Under the pieces are notes generated by a model. That model was not told the DNA's origin and made no database searches. It saw nothing but the letters and a program-made list of their open reading frames with translations. From NCBI GenBank assembly GCA_013811855.1, contig JACCUL010000552.1:1-5538 (forward strand): a stretch of DNA of 5,538 bases, given 5' to 3'. Position 1 is the stretch's first letter. Every line of letters starts with the position of its first letter. The position numbers were made by a program, and so were the translations under genes. This DNA comes from Acidimicrobiia bacterium (GTDB lineage: Bacteria > Actinomycetota > Acidimicrobiia > Acidimicrobiales > Ilumatobacteraceae). This document shows positions 1-5,538 of this stretch, piece after piece.

Positions 1-734
1 GCCGCAGTGACGGCGAAGGCCAGCGCGGCGAGCACCAGCGACATGGCCACCGAACGGACCGGGTCGAGCTTGGCGGCGAAGATCGTGCGGGTCAGCGTGT
101 CGTAGCCGACGAACTGCACGGCCCCGAAGTCGCTGACGACGTAGAGCGCCACGAGCACCGACCCAGACGCGATCGCCGGACCGATCTGCGGCAGCACGAC
201 CCGGCGGAACGTGCCCGACGCCGGGACGCCGAGCAGGCGGGAGCTCTCCTCCAACGACGGCGGCAGCCACGACAGCCGCGCCAGCACCGGCAGGAACACG
301 TACGGGTAGCTGAGGAGCGTCAGCACGATGACCGCCCCGCGCAGGCCGCGCACCTCGGGCAGCCCGGTCCACCCGAGGGCCTGCTCCAGCAGGCCTCCGG
401 GCGAGAAGGCGCTGACGAACGCGTTGGCGGCGACGAACGACGGGATGACCAGCGGGAGCACGGCGGCGACGCCGAGAACCCGTCGGCCGAACACGTCGGT
501 GCGGGCGCAGCACCACGCCATCCCGACGCCGAGCACGGTCGCCGACACCGTGACGATCGCCGCCAGCAGCACGGTGCGCCACAGCGGCCCGAGCACCCGG
601 TCGTCGGTCACCGCCGACCACGTGGCGCCGGCCTCGCCCAGCCCCTTGACGACGAGTGAGGCGAACGGCGCGGCGAACGCGGCGGCGATGGCGCCGAGGA
701 CCGCCCACCACGCGACGTGCCAGCGCGACGTCAT
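1..734 (-). CDS. fbpB: Ferric iron ABC transporter permease FbpB, N-terminal part (runs off the left edge)
   Basis: Inner-membrane permease of an Fe3+ ABC importer; it would form the channel that receives iron from FbpA and is powered by FbpC. The 244 visible codons are open to the window edge. FbpB proteins usually have about 500 residues with two MetI-like halves, so this is roughly the first half. Visible: a hydrophobic N-terminal segment (about 9-28), further membrane segments (about 53-77, 86-108, 133-153, 188-205), and an EAA-type loop at about 162-191 (EESSRLLGV, then VVLPQIGPAI) that docks onto the ATPase. The segment SDFGAVQFVGYDTLTR (201-216) is typical of SfuB/FbpB iron permeases. 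The ATG shares its A with the fbpA stop (TGATG, 732-736), so translation is probably coupled to fbpA. The iron assignment rests on family resemblance and on the neighbours; another metal is possible but less likely. Confidence 0.88.
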   Translation of the reverse strand, partial: MTSRWHVAWWAVLGAIAAAFAAPFASLVVKGLGEAGATWSAVTDDRVLGPLWRTVLLAAIVTVSATVLGVGMAWCCARTDVFGRRVLGVAAVLPLVIPSFVAANAFVSAFSPGGLLEQALGWTGLPEVRGLRGAVIVLTLLSYPYVFLPVLARLSWLPPSLEESSRLLGVPASGTFRRVVLPQIGPAIASGSVLVALYVVSDFGAVQFVGYDTLTRTIFAAKLDPVRSVAMSLVLAALAFAVTA

Positions 735-1768
735 CAGCCCTCCAGGCCGGCGTCCTCGATCAGCTGGCGGGTCGTCGCGAACGAGGCGCCGAGCTCGGCC
801 AGGTCGACGGTGCCGGCCGCGACGCCCGCCAGCGGCGGCAGGTCGCCGACGGGCTCGACCCCACCGGCGAGCGGGAACTCCCGCGTCTCGTCGGCGAGGT
901 ACTGCTGCGCGTCGGACGAGAGGAGGAACTCGACGAACCGCGTCGCCTCGTCGGTCTGGTCGGTCGTGTCGAGCACGGCCACCCCCGAGACGAGCACGAG
1001 GCTGCCGGGATCGTCGGCCGGGAAGAAGTGGTTCTCGACGCCGAGGTCCGGGTCCTGCTCCGTCAGCTCGAGGACGTAGTAGTGGTTGACGAGGCCGTAG
1101 TCGACCTCACCCCGGGCGATGGCGTCGACGATCGCCACGTTGTTCGGGTACGTCTGCACGTCGTTGGCCACCAGCCCGGCCAGGAGATCGCTCGTCGCCT
1201 CGTCGCCGATCTCGACGCGCAACGCACCGACCCAGTCCTGGAACGAGGCGTTCGGCGGGGCGACGCCGACGCGCCCCTCGTACTGCGGATCGGTGAGGTC
1301 GAGCACGGAGGCCGGGAGGGTGTCCTCGGGGGTGCGCGACGGGTCGAAGGCCAACACGCGCGCCCGTGCCGACACGCCGATCCACTGGTCGTCGTCGGCG
1401 CGGTACTCCGGTTCGACCTGCTCGACGACGTCGAGCGGCAGGGCGGCGAAACGGTCGCCCGCGTCGAGGAACCCGAGCGGTCCGGGCGCCTGCGACAGGA
1501 AGACATCGGCCGGCGTCTCGTCACCCTCGGCGTCGATCTGCAGGGCGACGTCGGCAGAGTCGCCGTACAGCACGTCGATCTTGATCCCGGTGGCGTCGGA
1601 GAACCGCTGCAGCAGCGGCCCGACGAGCTCCTCGCTGCGGCCGCTGTAGATCGTCAGCCGACTGCCGTCGTCGCCGCCGCACGAGGCCAGGGCGACGACG
1701 CCGGCCCCGCCGATCAGCGCCAGACGGGCGAGTGGACGGACGGCGCGGAACGGCACGGAACAGGGCAC
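734..1768 (-). CDS. fbpA: Ferric iron-binding lipoprotein FbpA (ABC transporter substrate-binding protein)
   Basis: Extracytoplasmic Fe3+-binding protein of 344 residues, normal length for the FbpA family. It starts with an arginine-containing n-region and a hydrophobic stretch (13-26) ending in the lipobox LASC, so Cys30 would be lipidated and the protein membrane-anchored. Family hallmarks follow: LTIYSGRSE (38-46), ADVFLSQAPG (87-96), WIGVSARARVLAFD (129-142), YPNNVAIVDAI (207-217) and the tyrosine pair Y230-Y231 in NHYYVLEL, which in FbpA-type proteins coordinates ferric iron. EFPLAGGVEP (297-306) is a typical C-terminal family segment. The start is GTG at 1766-1768; no other ATG, GTG or TTG lies in frame just upstream, and a second GTG at residue 5 is an alternative. 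No Shine-Dalgarno sequence precedes either. It lies 43 bp after fbpC and overlaps fbpB by one base. A candidate iron box upstream suggests iron repression. Confidence 0.92.
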   Translation of the reverse strand: MPCSVPFRAVRPLARLALIGGAGVVALASCGGDDGSRLTIYSGRSEELVGPLLQRFSDATGIKIDVLYGDSADVALQIDAEGDETPADVFLSQAPGPLGFLDAGDRFAALPLDVVEQVEPEYRADDDQWIGVSARARVLAFDPSRTPEDTLPASVLDLTDPQYEGRVGVAPPNASFQDWVGALRVEIGDEATSDLLAGLVANDVQTYPNNVAIVDAIARGEVDYGLVNHYYVLELTEQDPDLGVENHFFPADDPGSLVLVSGVAVLDTTDQTDEATRFVEFLLSSDAQQYLADETREFPLAGGVEPVGDLPPLAGVAAGTVDLAELGASFATTRQLIEDAGLEG

Positions 1769-1778
1769 GGCAGCGACG

Positions 1779-1805
1779 TTAGTAGCGGCATCGACGTAAT
1801 GTAAA
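1779..1805 (-). promoter_or_regulatory. Possible internal promoter for fbpA-fbpB
   Basis: Read on the minus strand, TACTAA (1784-1779) resembles a -10 element and lies 10 bases before the fbpA GTG, which has no Shine-Dalgarno sequence. Candidate -35 elements are TTTACA (1805-1800, 15-base spacer, short) or TTGCTT (1809-1804, 19-base spacer, long). Neither spacing is ideal, so this is a weak call; its main support is the near-leaderless geometry shared with the other two starts in the window and the overlap with an iron-box-like site. Confidence 0.27.
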
Positions 1806-1815
1806 GCAACCCTAA
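1797..1815. promoter_or_regulatory. Candidate IdeR/DtxR iron box between fbpC and fbpA
   Basis: On the minus strand the 19 bases read TTAGGGTTGCTTTACATTA. Against the mycobacterial iron-box consensus TWAGGTWAGSCTWACCTWA I count 15 of 19 matches, with mismatches at positions 6, 8, 11 and 16. It overlaps the fbpC stop codon and the candidate -35 of fbpA, a position from which an iron-loaded repressor could block an internal promoter. The placement before an iron transporter gene is the strongest support. Binding is inferred only; the repressor gene is not in this window. Confidence 0.38.
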
Positions 1816-2873
1816 CGACTGACGGCGGAAACGGGCGTCGGGAAGGCGACCGTGCGGCCGCCGATGAACCGCACGTCGACGTGGTCGCCGACCTCGACGA
1901 TCGCCGCCATCAGGCGGGCCCGCAACGACCCGAGCTGCGGGTGCTGCAGCGACACCATCGCGTCGTGGCCGTAGTACTCGACGAACGTGACGACGGCGTG
2001 GGTGCCGTCGCCGTTGGTGCTGCGGGCCAGCTCGAGCTGCTCGGGGCGCACGAGCACGCGCACGTCGCCGTCGGCTGGGCGGGCGAGCTCGATCGGGCCC
2101 AGCATCGTCGTCGCGCACCCGCCGGTCGCCCGACCCGGCACGAGGTTGGCGTCGCCGACGAAACCGGCCACCCACGCCGTCGTCGGGCGCTGGTACAGCG
2201 CGGGCGGCGGGTCGACCTGCTCGATGACGCCGCCGTTCATGACGGCCACGCGATCGCCGAGCACGAACGCCTCGTCCTGGTCGTGGGTGACGAACACCGT
2301 CGTCACCCCGGCGGTGCGCAGGACGGCATGGACCTCCCGGCGCAGACGGGCCCGCAGCGTGACGTCGAGGTTGGAGAACGGCTCGTCGAGCAACAGGACC
2401 TCGGGCTGCGGGGCGAGCGCCCGGGCCAACGCGACCCGCTGCTGCTGGCCGCCCGACAGCGTGCCCGGACGACGGTGGGCCTCGGATGTCAGCCCGACCA
2501 TCTCGAGGGCCTCCCCGACCCGACGGGTGTCGGGCTTGCGGCCCAGGCCGAACGCGACGTTGTCGGCCACGGTGAGGTGCGGGAACAGCGCCCAATCCTG
2601 GAAGACCATGCCGATGCGGCGGCGCTCGGGGGGCACGGACACCCCGTCGGCGGCGAGGACTTCGTCGTCGAGGGCGATGGTGCCCCGGTCGATGGCCTCC
2701 AGGCCGGCGATCAGCCGGAGGAGCGTCGTCTTGCCCGATCCGCTCGGCCCGAGGAGGGCGCAGATGGCCCCCGGCGAGACCTCCAGTGCCACCCCGCGCA
2801 GCACCTCGTGACCGCCGAAGCGCTTGCTGACATCGGAGATGCGCAGCGCTCGCGACCTCGGTGCTGAGCTCAC
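1812..2873 (-). CDS. fbpC: Ferric iron ABC transporter ATP-binding protein FbpC
   Basis: Cytoplasmic ATPase that powers Fe3+ import through FbpB. Numbered from the upstream ATG at 2924, it shows Walker A GPSGSGKTT (59-67), Q-loop VFQD (Q109), signature LSGGQ (156-160), Walker B VLLLDEP (176-182, catalytic E181) and H-loop VTHD (H214), all intact. The C-terminal ~110 residues are a TOBE-like regulatory region (VRPEQLEL at 292-299, then VEYYGHDAMVSL at 315-326), as in FbpC and other MalK-type ATPases. I favour GTG 2871-2873 (353 residues): the 17 extra residues from ATG 2924 look unlike the family, whose members start just before LRISDVSKRFG, and a promoter-like pair sits inside that extension. 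Neither start has a good Shine-Dalgarno sequence. It is the first gene of the minus-strand unit, an uncommon position for the ATPase, and ends 43 bp before fbpA. Confidence 0.92.
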   Translation of the reverse strand: MSSAPRSRALRISDVSKRFGGHEVLRGVALEVSPGAICALLGPSGSGKTTLLRLIAGLEAIDRGTIALDDEVLAADGVSVPPERRRIGMVFQDWALFPHLTVADNVAFGLGRKPDTRRVGEALEMVGLTSEAHRRPGTLSGGQQQRVALARALAPQPEVLLLDEPFSNLDVTLRARLRREVHAVLRTAGVTTVFVTHDQDEAFVLGDRVAVMNGGVIEQVDPPPALYQRPTTAWVAGFVGDANLVPGRATGGCATTMLGPIELARPADGDVRVLVRPEQLELARSTNGDGTHAVVTFVEYYGHDAMVSLQHPQLGSLRARLMAAIVEVGDHVDVRFIGGRTVAFPTPVSAVSR

Positions 2874-2882
2874 AGGGCGACG

Positions 2883-2912
2883 AGCGTACCGCGCCGAACA
2901 TCCGGCCGTCAG
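2883..2912 (-). promoter_or_regulatory. Possible promoter of fbpC
   Basis: On the minus strand CTGACG (2912-2907) and TACGCT (2888-2883) form a -35/-10-like pair with an 18-base spacer. The -10 ends 9 bases before GTG 2873, giving a leaderless or near-leaderless message, in keeping with the missing Shine-Dalgarno sequence. No iron-box-like sequence was seen here. If this is the promoter, the ATG at 2924 cannot be the start. Confidence 0.33.
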
Positions 2913-2965
2913 CGCCCTTGACATCGCCGCCGCGGTGGGCCGACCGCGCCGAGGCGGCGAGGCAA

Positions 2966-2987
2966 CTTCACACGCCGTTCATCTTGG
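2966..2987 (+). promoter_or_regulatory. PHO-box-like pair of 11-bp repeats upstream of the winged-helix gene
   Basis: Two adjacent 11-mers, CTTCACACGCC (2966-2976) and GTTCATCTTGG (2977-2987), share TTCA at exactly one helical turn. Compared with the Streptomyces PhoP repeat unit as I recall it, G(G/T)TCAYYYR(G/C)G after allowing T at position 2-3, the second unit fits at about 10 of 11 positions and the first at about 8. They cover the place where a -35 would be for the -10 at 2994, as expected of PhoB-family activator sites. The two units agree with each other at only four positions, so chance is not excluded. Confidence 0.28.
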
Positions 2988-2993
2988 GTTCTC

Positions 2994-2999
2994 TACTCT
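2994..2999 (+). promoter_or_regulatory. Candidate -10 element for a leaderless winged-helix/antiporter transcript
   Basis: TACTCT fits the actinobacterial TANNNT pattern. It ends 7 bases before ATG 3007, so the transcript would start at or within a base or two of the start codon; no Shine-Dalgarno sequence exists. No recognisable -35 lies 17-18 bases upstream, which suits an activator-dependent promoter. Confidence 0.4.
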
Positions 3000-3006
3000 C
3001 CGATGG

Positions 3007-3276
3007 ATGCCGGCCCGCACCGCCGTCGCGCTCGGCCCGCGGGAGCGGGCCGTGCTGGCCGTGCTCGTCGAGCATGACGGGCGCGTCGTCGATCGCGCCC
3101 GGTTGCGCCGGCACGCCGGTATGGCGCAGCTCGACCCGCGGCGGTGCGAGTCGGCCCTGGTCACGATCCGGCGAGCCCTGGGCCGAGACGCCGTCGTGAC
3201 CGTGCGGCGACGGGGCTGGCGCCTCGATCCCGCCGCAGTCCCGGCCGCCAGGGCGATCCTCGCGGGCGCCGCCTGA
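3007..3276 (+). CDS. Stand-alone OmpR/PhoB-type winged-helix DNA-binding protein
   Basis: An 89-residue protein that consists almost only of a Trans_reg_C-type winged helix. Visible: LGPRERAVLAVLVEHDGRVVDRARL split as first helices (9-33, with PRERAVLAVL and GRVVDRARL as the family hallmark), a recognition helix around 43-58 (DPRRCESA then LVTIRRALG), and a wing hairpin 62-73 (VVTVRRRGWRL). There is no receiver, kinase or membrane domain, so it is not an ordinary response regulator; similar domains occur at the C-terminus of actinobacterial HemD-like proteins. The frame is open upstream to about 2824, but the extra part overlaps the divergent fbpC promoter region and looks non-coding. ATG 3007 is preferred because it begins right at the domain and follows a -10 by 7 bases. 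It ends 2 bp before the antiporter GTG, so the two are very probably co-transcribed and it may regulate this operon. Confidence 0.75.
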   Translation: MPARTAVALGPRERAVLAVLVEHDGRVVDRARLRRHAGMAQLDPRRCESALVTIRRALGRDAVVTVRRRGWRLDPAAVPAARAILAGAA

Positions 3277-3278
3277 CC

Positions 3279-5538
3279 GTGCTCGCCGCCACCGAGGCCG
3301 TCGATCTGGCCCGGCTCTTCCTCGACCTGCTCATCGTCGTCGTCGCCGCCAAGGTCGCCGCCGAGGCGGTCGAGCGGATCGGCATCCCGGCCGTGCTCGG
3401 CGAGATCGTGGCCGGCATCGTGATCGGCCCGTCGGCCCTCGGCGTCGTCGAGCTGACCGGCGAGCGCGGCGTCAGCCTGGGCGTGATGGCCGAGATCGGC
3501 GTCCTCCTGCTGCTCGTGCAGGTCGGCATGGAGATGGACCTCGCCGAGCTCGGCCGGGTCGGGCGGGCGTCCCTCGTGGTCGCGATCATCGGCGTGGTCG
3601 TGCCGTTCGCCACCGGAATGGGGGCGGGGCTCGCCCTCGGTGAACCCGGTGAGACGGCGCTGTTCCTCGGGGCCGCGCTCACTGCGACGAGCGTCGGCAT
3701 CACGGCGCGGGTGTTCGGCGATCTCCGGGCCCTGGCGACGACCGAGGCGCGCGTCGTGCTCGGCGCCGCCGTCGCCGATGACGTGCTCGGGCTCATCATC
3801 CTCACGGTCATCGTCAAGGTCGTCACCGGTGGTGGCGTGACCGTCGGCTCGGTCGCGTCGACGATCGCCGCCGCCGTCGGTTTCCTGGTCCTCGCCGGGG
3901 TCGCCGCCGTGTTCGTGGTCCCCCGGCTCCTCGACGTGATCCACCGCACAGCCCGGTCGGGGACGACCCTGGCCACCGCCGCGCTCGCCCTCGTGGTCGG
4001 CCTCGCCCTCCTCGCCGACGTCGCCCAGCTGGCCTTCATCATCGGGGCGTTCATGGCCGGCTTGGCGCTGGGGCGCAGTGCGCACCAGGAGCGTCTGGCG
4101 GCCGACCTCCACAGCGTCGGCGGGATCTTCATCCCGATCTTCTTCGTGCTCATCGGCGTCAACGCCGATCTCGGGGCGATGCTGCGGCCGGCGGTGCTGT
4201 TCGACGCCGCCGTCCTGCTCGGCATCGCCGTCGTCGGCAAGCTCGTGTCCGCCTACGGCGCCGTCGGCATCCATTCGGATCGCCTCCTGATCGGCATCGG
4301 CATGATCCCGAGGGGTGAGGTCGGCCTCATCTTCGCCAGCATCGGCCTGGCCGAAGGCGTGCTCGACGACGAGCTCTACGGGGCACTGCTGGTCGTCGTG
4401 CTCCTCAGCACGGTCGTCACACCGCCCCTCTTGCGGTGGCGGATCTCGGGGACGGCGGCGCGCGGGCCCGACGACGAGTCCGTCGACGCCGAGCCGGAGC
4501 GGGGCTGGGTGGTCAGGGTCGACGACGAGATCGTGCTGACCGCCCGCCCGCCGGCGACGGACGTCGCGCAGGTCGCGCTGCAGGCCGCCGCACTCGCCGA
4601 CCACGGCCACCCGTCGAGCAGCCTGCTCGACTGGTTGAGCGAGCGCCGGGGTGTCGAGATCGCGTGGACGGCCGACGACACCGACGCGCTGCTGCGGATC
4701 GTCCGGCGTGGTCATCCCCGCTCGATCCGCTTCCTCGATGCCACCGGGGTGCTGGAGCGGGGAGTGCCCACGATCGCCACGGCGCTGGCCCGCCGCCGCG
4801 GCGACCCGACCGAGCTCGATCCCGTGCGGGTGCTGCGCTTCCCGACGGTGGCGCGCGTCGAGCAGCTGCTCGCCGACTCGGCCGTGGAGCCCGACGCCGA
4901 TCGTTTAGGTCCCCTGACCACGTTGACGCTCGCCGCCCTCGCCACCGACGTGCTCGGCCCTGACGCCGGCGACGGCCCCGTGCGGGCGCTGCTCGACGAG
5001 CTCGCCGTCGAGCGGCCCGGCGACGTCGTGCATCTCCTCGGTTCGACCGATCTCCTCCAGGCCGCGGCCGCCGACCTCGACGGCTACGGACCGGTGCAGG
5101 TCCGCCACCTCGCCACGCACATGGCGACGGCGGCCACCGCCAGCGGCGCGTACCTGCTCGCCGTGGCGTCCGACCTCGACCACCGACACCGCGACGGGCT
5201 CGACGAGCTCGATCGCCTGGTGTCGGACCTCCTGCGCCATCCCGACATCCTCGGGAGCGGCGCCGTCGACCTCGCCGACGACCGACGATCGCGGGCCGCG
5301 GCGCTCGTCGACGAGCCGGCGGCGATCGAGCGGCTGCACGGCGCGCCCATCGACTACCTGCTCGCCCACGAACCCGACGAGCTGGCCCGTCAGGCGCGGC
5401 TCGTCGAACCGCTGCCGCCGAACGGCACGGTGCGCGTCGCCGTGAGCCCCGACCGCGAGCCGGACCACTGGCTCGTCGACGTCGCCTGCCGCGACAGGGC
5501 AGGACTGCTGGCCCGGCTCAGCCGCAGCCTGACCGATG
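3279..5538 (+). CDS. CPA2 Na+/H+ antiporter fused to a GlnD-like pseudo-HD and ACT module (C-terminus off the right edge)
   Basis: One reading frame, 753 codons without a stop, still open at the window end. Residues 1-388 are a cation/proton exchanger of the CPA2 (NapA/Kef) group: PAVLGEIVAGIVIGPSALG (37-55), the unwound-helix motif LTATSVGITAR (134-144), the ion-binding pair D167-D168 in AADDVLGL-like context, K321 in GKLVSAY, and GMIPRGEVGLI ending near 350 (P344, R345, E347), with about twelve hydrophobic segments. After a charged linker (389-410) the protein resembles the C-terminal half of GlnD: VVRVDDEIVLTARPP (from ~413), WTADD and ALLRIVRRGHP (470-480), FLDATGVLERGVP, a degenerate HD domain (about 515-665), APIDYLLAHEPDELARQARL, and an ACT domain beginning at ~717 (CRDRAGLLARLSRSL, 737-751). 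No nucleotidyltransferase domain fits in between. GTG 3279 is the only suitable start, 2 bp after the winged-helix stop, without a Shine-Dalgarno sequence, so translational coupling is likely. A single TTA codon lies at 4905. Antiporter assignment is firm, the transported ion is inferred, and the role of the tail is unknown. Confidence 0.87.
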   Translation, partial: MLAATEAVDLARLFLDLLIVVVAAKVAAEAVERIGIPAVLGEIVAGIVIGPSALGVVELTGERGVSLGVMAEIGVLLLLVQVGMEMDLAELGRVGRASLVVAIIGVVVPFATGMGAGLALGEPGETALFLGAALTATSVGITARVFGDLRALATTEARVVLGAAVADDVLGLIILTVIVKVVTGGGVTVGSVASTIAAAVGFLVLAGVAAVFVVPRLLDVIHRTARSGTTLATAALALVVGLALLADVAQLAFIIGAFMAGLALGRSAHQERLAADLHSVGGIFIPIFFVLIGVNADLGAMLRPAVLFDAAVLLGIAVVGKLVSAYGAVGIHSDRLLIGIGMIPRGEVGLIFASIGLAEGVLDDELYGALLVVVLLSTVVTPPLLRWRISGTAARGPDDESVDAEPERGWVVRVDDEIVLTARPPATDVAQVALQAAALADHGHPSSSLLDWLSERRGVEIAWTADDTDALLRIVRRGHPRSIRFLDATGVLERGVPTIATALARRRGDPTELDPVRVLRFPTVARVEQLLADSAVEPDADRLGPLTTLTLAALATDVLGPDAGDGPVRALLDELAVERPGDVVHLLGSTDLLQAAAADLDGYGPVQVRHLATHMATAATASGAYLLAVASDLDHRHRDGLDELDRLVSDLLRHPDILGSGAVDLADDRRSRAAALVDEPAAIERLHGAPIDYLLAHEPDELARQARLVEPLPPNGTVRVAVSPDREPDHWLVDVACRDRAGLLARLSRSLTD

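Noticed and set aside
1774..1799. CGACGT repeated at 1774-1779 and 1792-1797 upstream of fbpA, as an operator
   Set aside because: Six bases of a very common motif in GC-rich DNA at 18-bp spacing; CGACGT recurs throughout the window, so there is no reason to treat it as a specific site.
656..1804. A 382-codon plus-strand frame across fbpA
   Set aside because: It is antisense to fbpA, rich in R, V, E and D without any recognisable domain, whereas the minus-strand frame encodes a complete FbpA with lipobox and Tyr pair.
1714..2901. A 395-codon minus-strand frame overlapping fbpC in another frame
   Set aside because: Arginine- and proline-rich out-of-frame translation; the frame with Walker A, signature and Walker B motifs is the real gene.
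2918..2923. A perfect TTGACA on the plus strand as -35 for the winged-helix gene
   Set aside because: The sequence 16-18 bases downstream (around 2940-2947) is GC only, with no -10-like hexamer, and it lies 71 bases before the -10 at 2994.
4430..4520. A boundary between two separate genes (antiporter and GlnD-like protein)
   Set aside because: I read every codon across 4437-4520 and found no stop in the frame, and no good start with a Shine-Dalgarno sequence; the charged linker continues smoothly into the GlnD-like part.
2979..4715. A 578-codon open frame on the minus strand opposite the winged-helix and antiporter genes
   Set aside because: Its translation is a low-complexity run of D, E, H, R and G with no domain; it is the antisense shadow of the plus-strand genes, which carry clear family motifs.
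4905..5468. A 187-codon minus-strand frame opposite the GlnD-like region
   Set aside because: No domain, and the opposite strand has a continuous frame with GlnD and ACT motifs.

Overview
This is a GC-rich window with long non-coding 'shadow' frames and codons ending mostly in G or C. That, together with start codons lying 7-10 bases after -10-like hexamers with no Shine-Dalgarno sequence, points to an actinobacterium. An Acidimicrobiia-type lineage is my guess, but the sequence alone does not prove it. Genes fill almost the whole window; the only real intergenic space is about 130 bp around 2874-3006. No RNA gene, CRISPR array, insertion sequence or clear terminator is visible.

Left half (1-2873, minus strand): a ferric-iron ABC importer in the order fbpC (ATPase), fbpA (lipoprotein binding protein), fbpB (permease, running off the left edge). 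fbpA and fbpB overlap by one base (TGATG). fbpC and fbpA are separated by 43 bp, which hold a candidate IdeR/DtxR iron box and a possible internal promoter. Fe3+ would be captured by FbpA through a Tyr-Tyr pair, passed through FbpB, and driven by FbpC.

Right half (3007-5538, plus strand): a divergent pair. A stand-alone 89-residue OmpR/PhoB-type winged-helix protein is followed after 2 bp by a very large open frame that starts at GTG 3279 and is still open at the window end (753 codons). Its first ~388 residues are a CPA2-type Na+/H+ antiporter. The rest matches the C-terminal half of GlnD (PII uridylyltransferase): the stretch between nucleotidyltransferase and HD domains, an HD domain that has lost its metal-binding histidines, the linker, and the start of an ACT domain. 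The nucleotidyltransferase domain is absent. This looks like an ion antiporter carrying a dead GlnD-derived sensor module, and it is the most interesting item here.

Between the two units, two 11-bp repeats resembling an actinobacterial PHO box lie just upstream of the -10 of the winged-helix gene, where a PhoB-family protein would bind.
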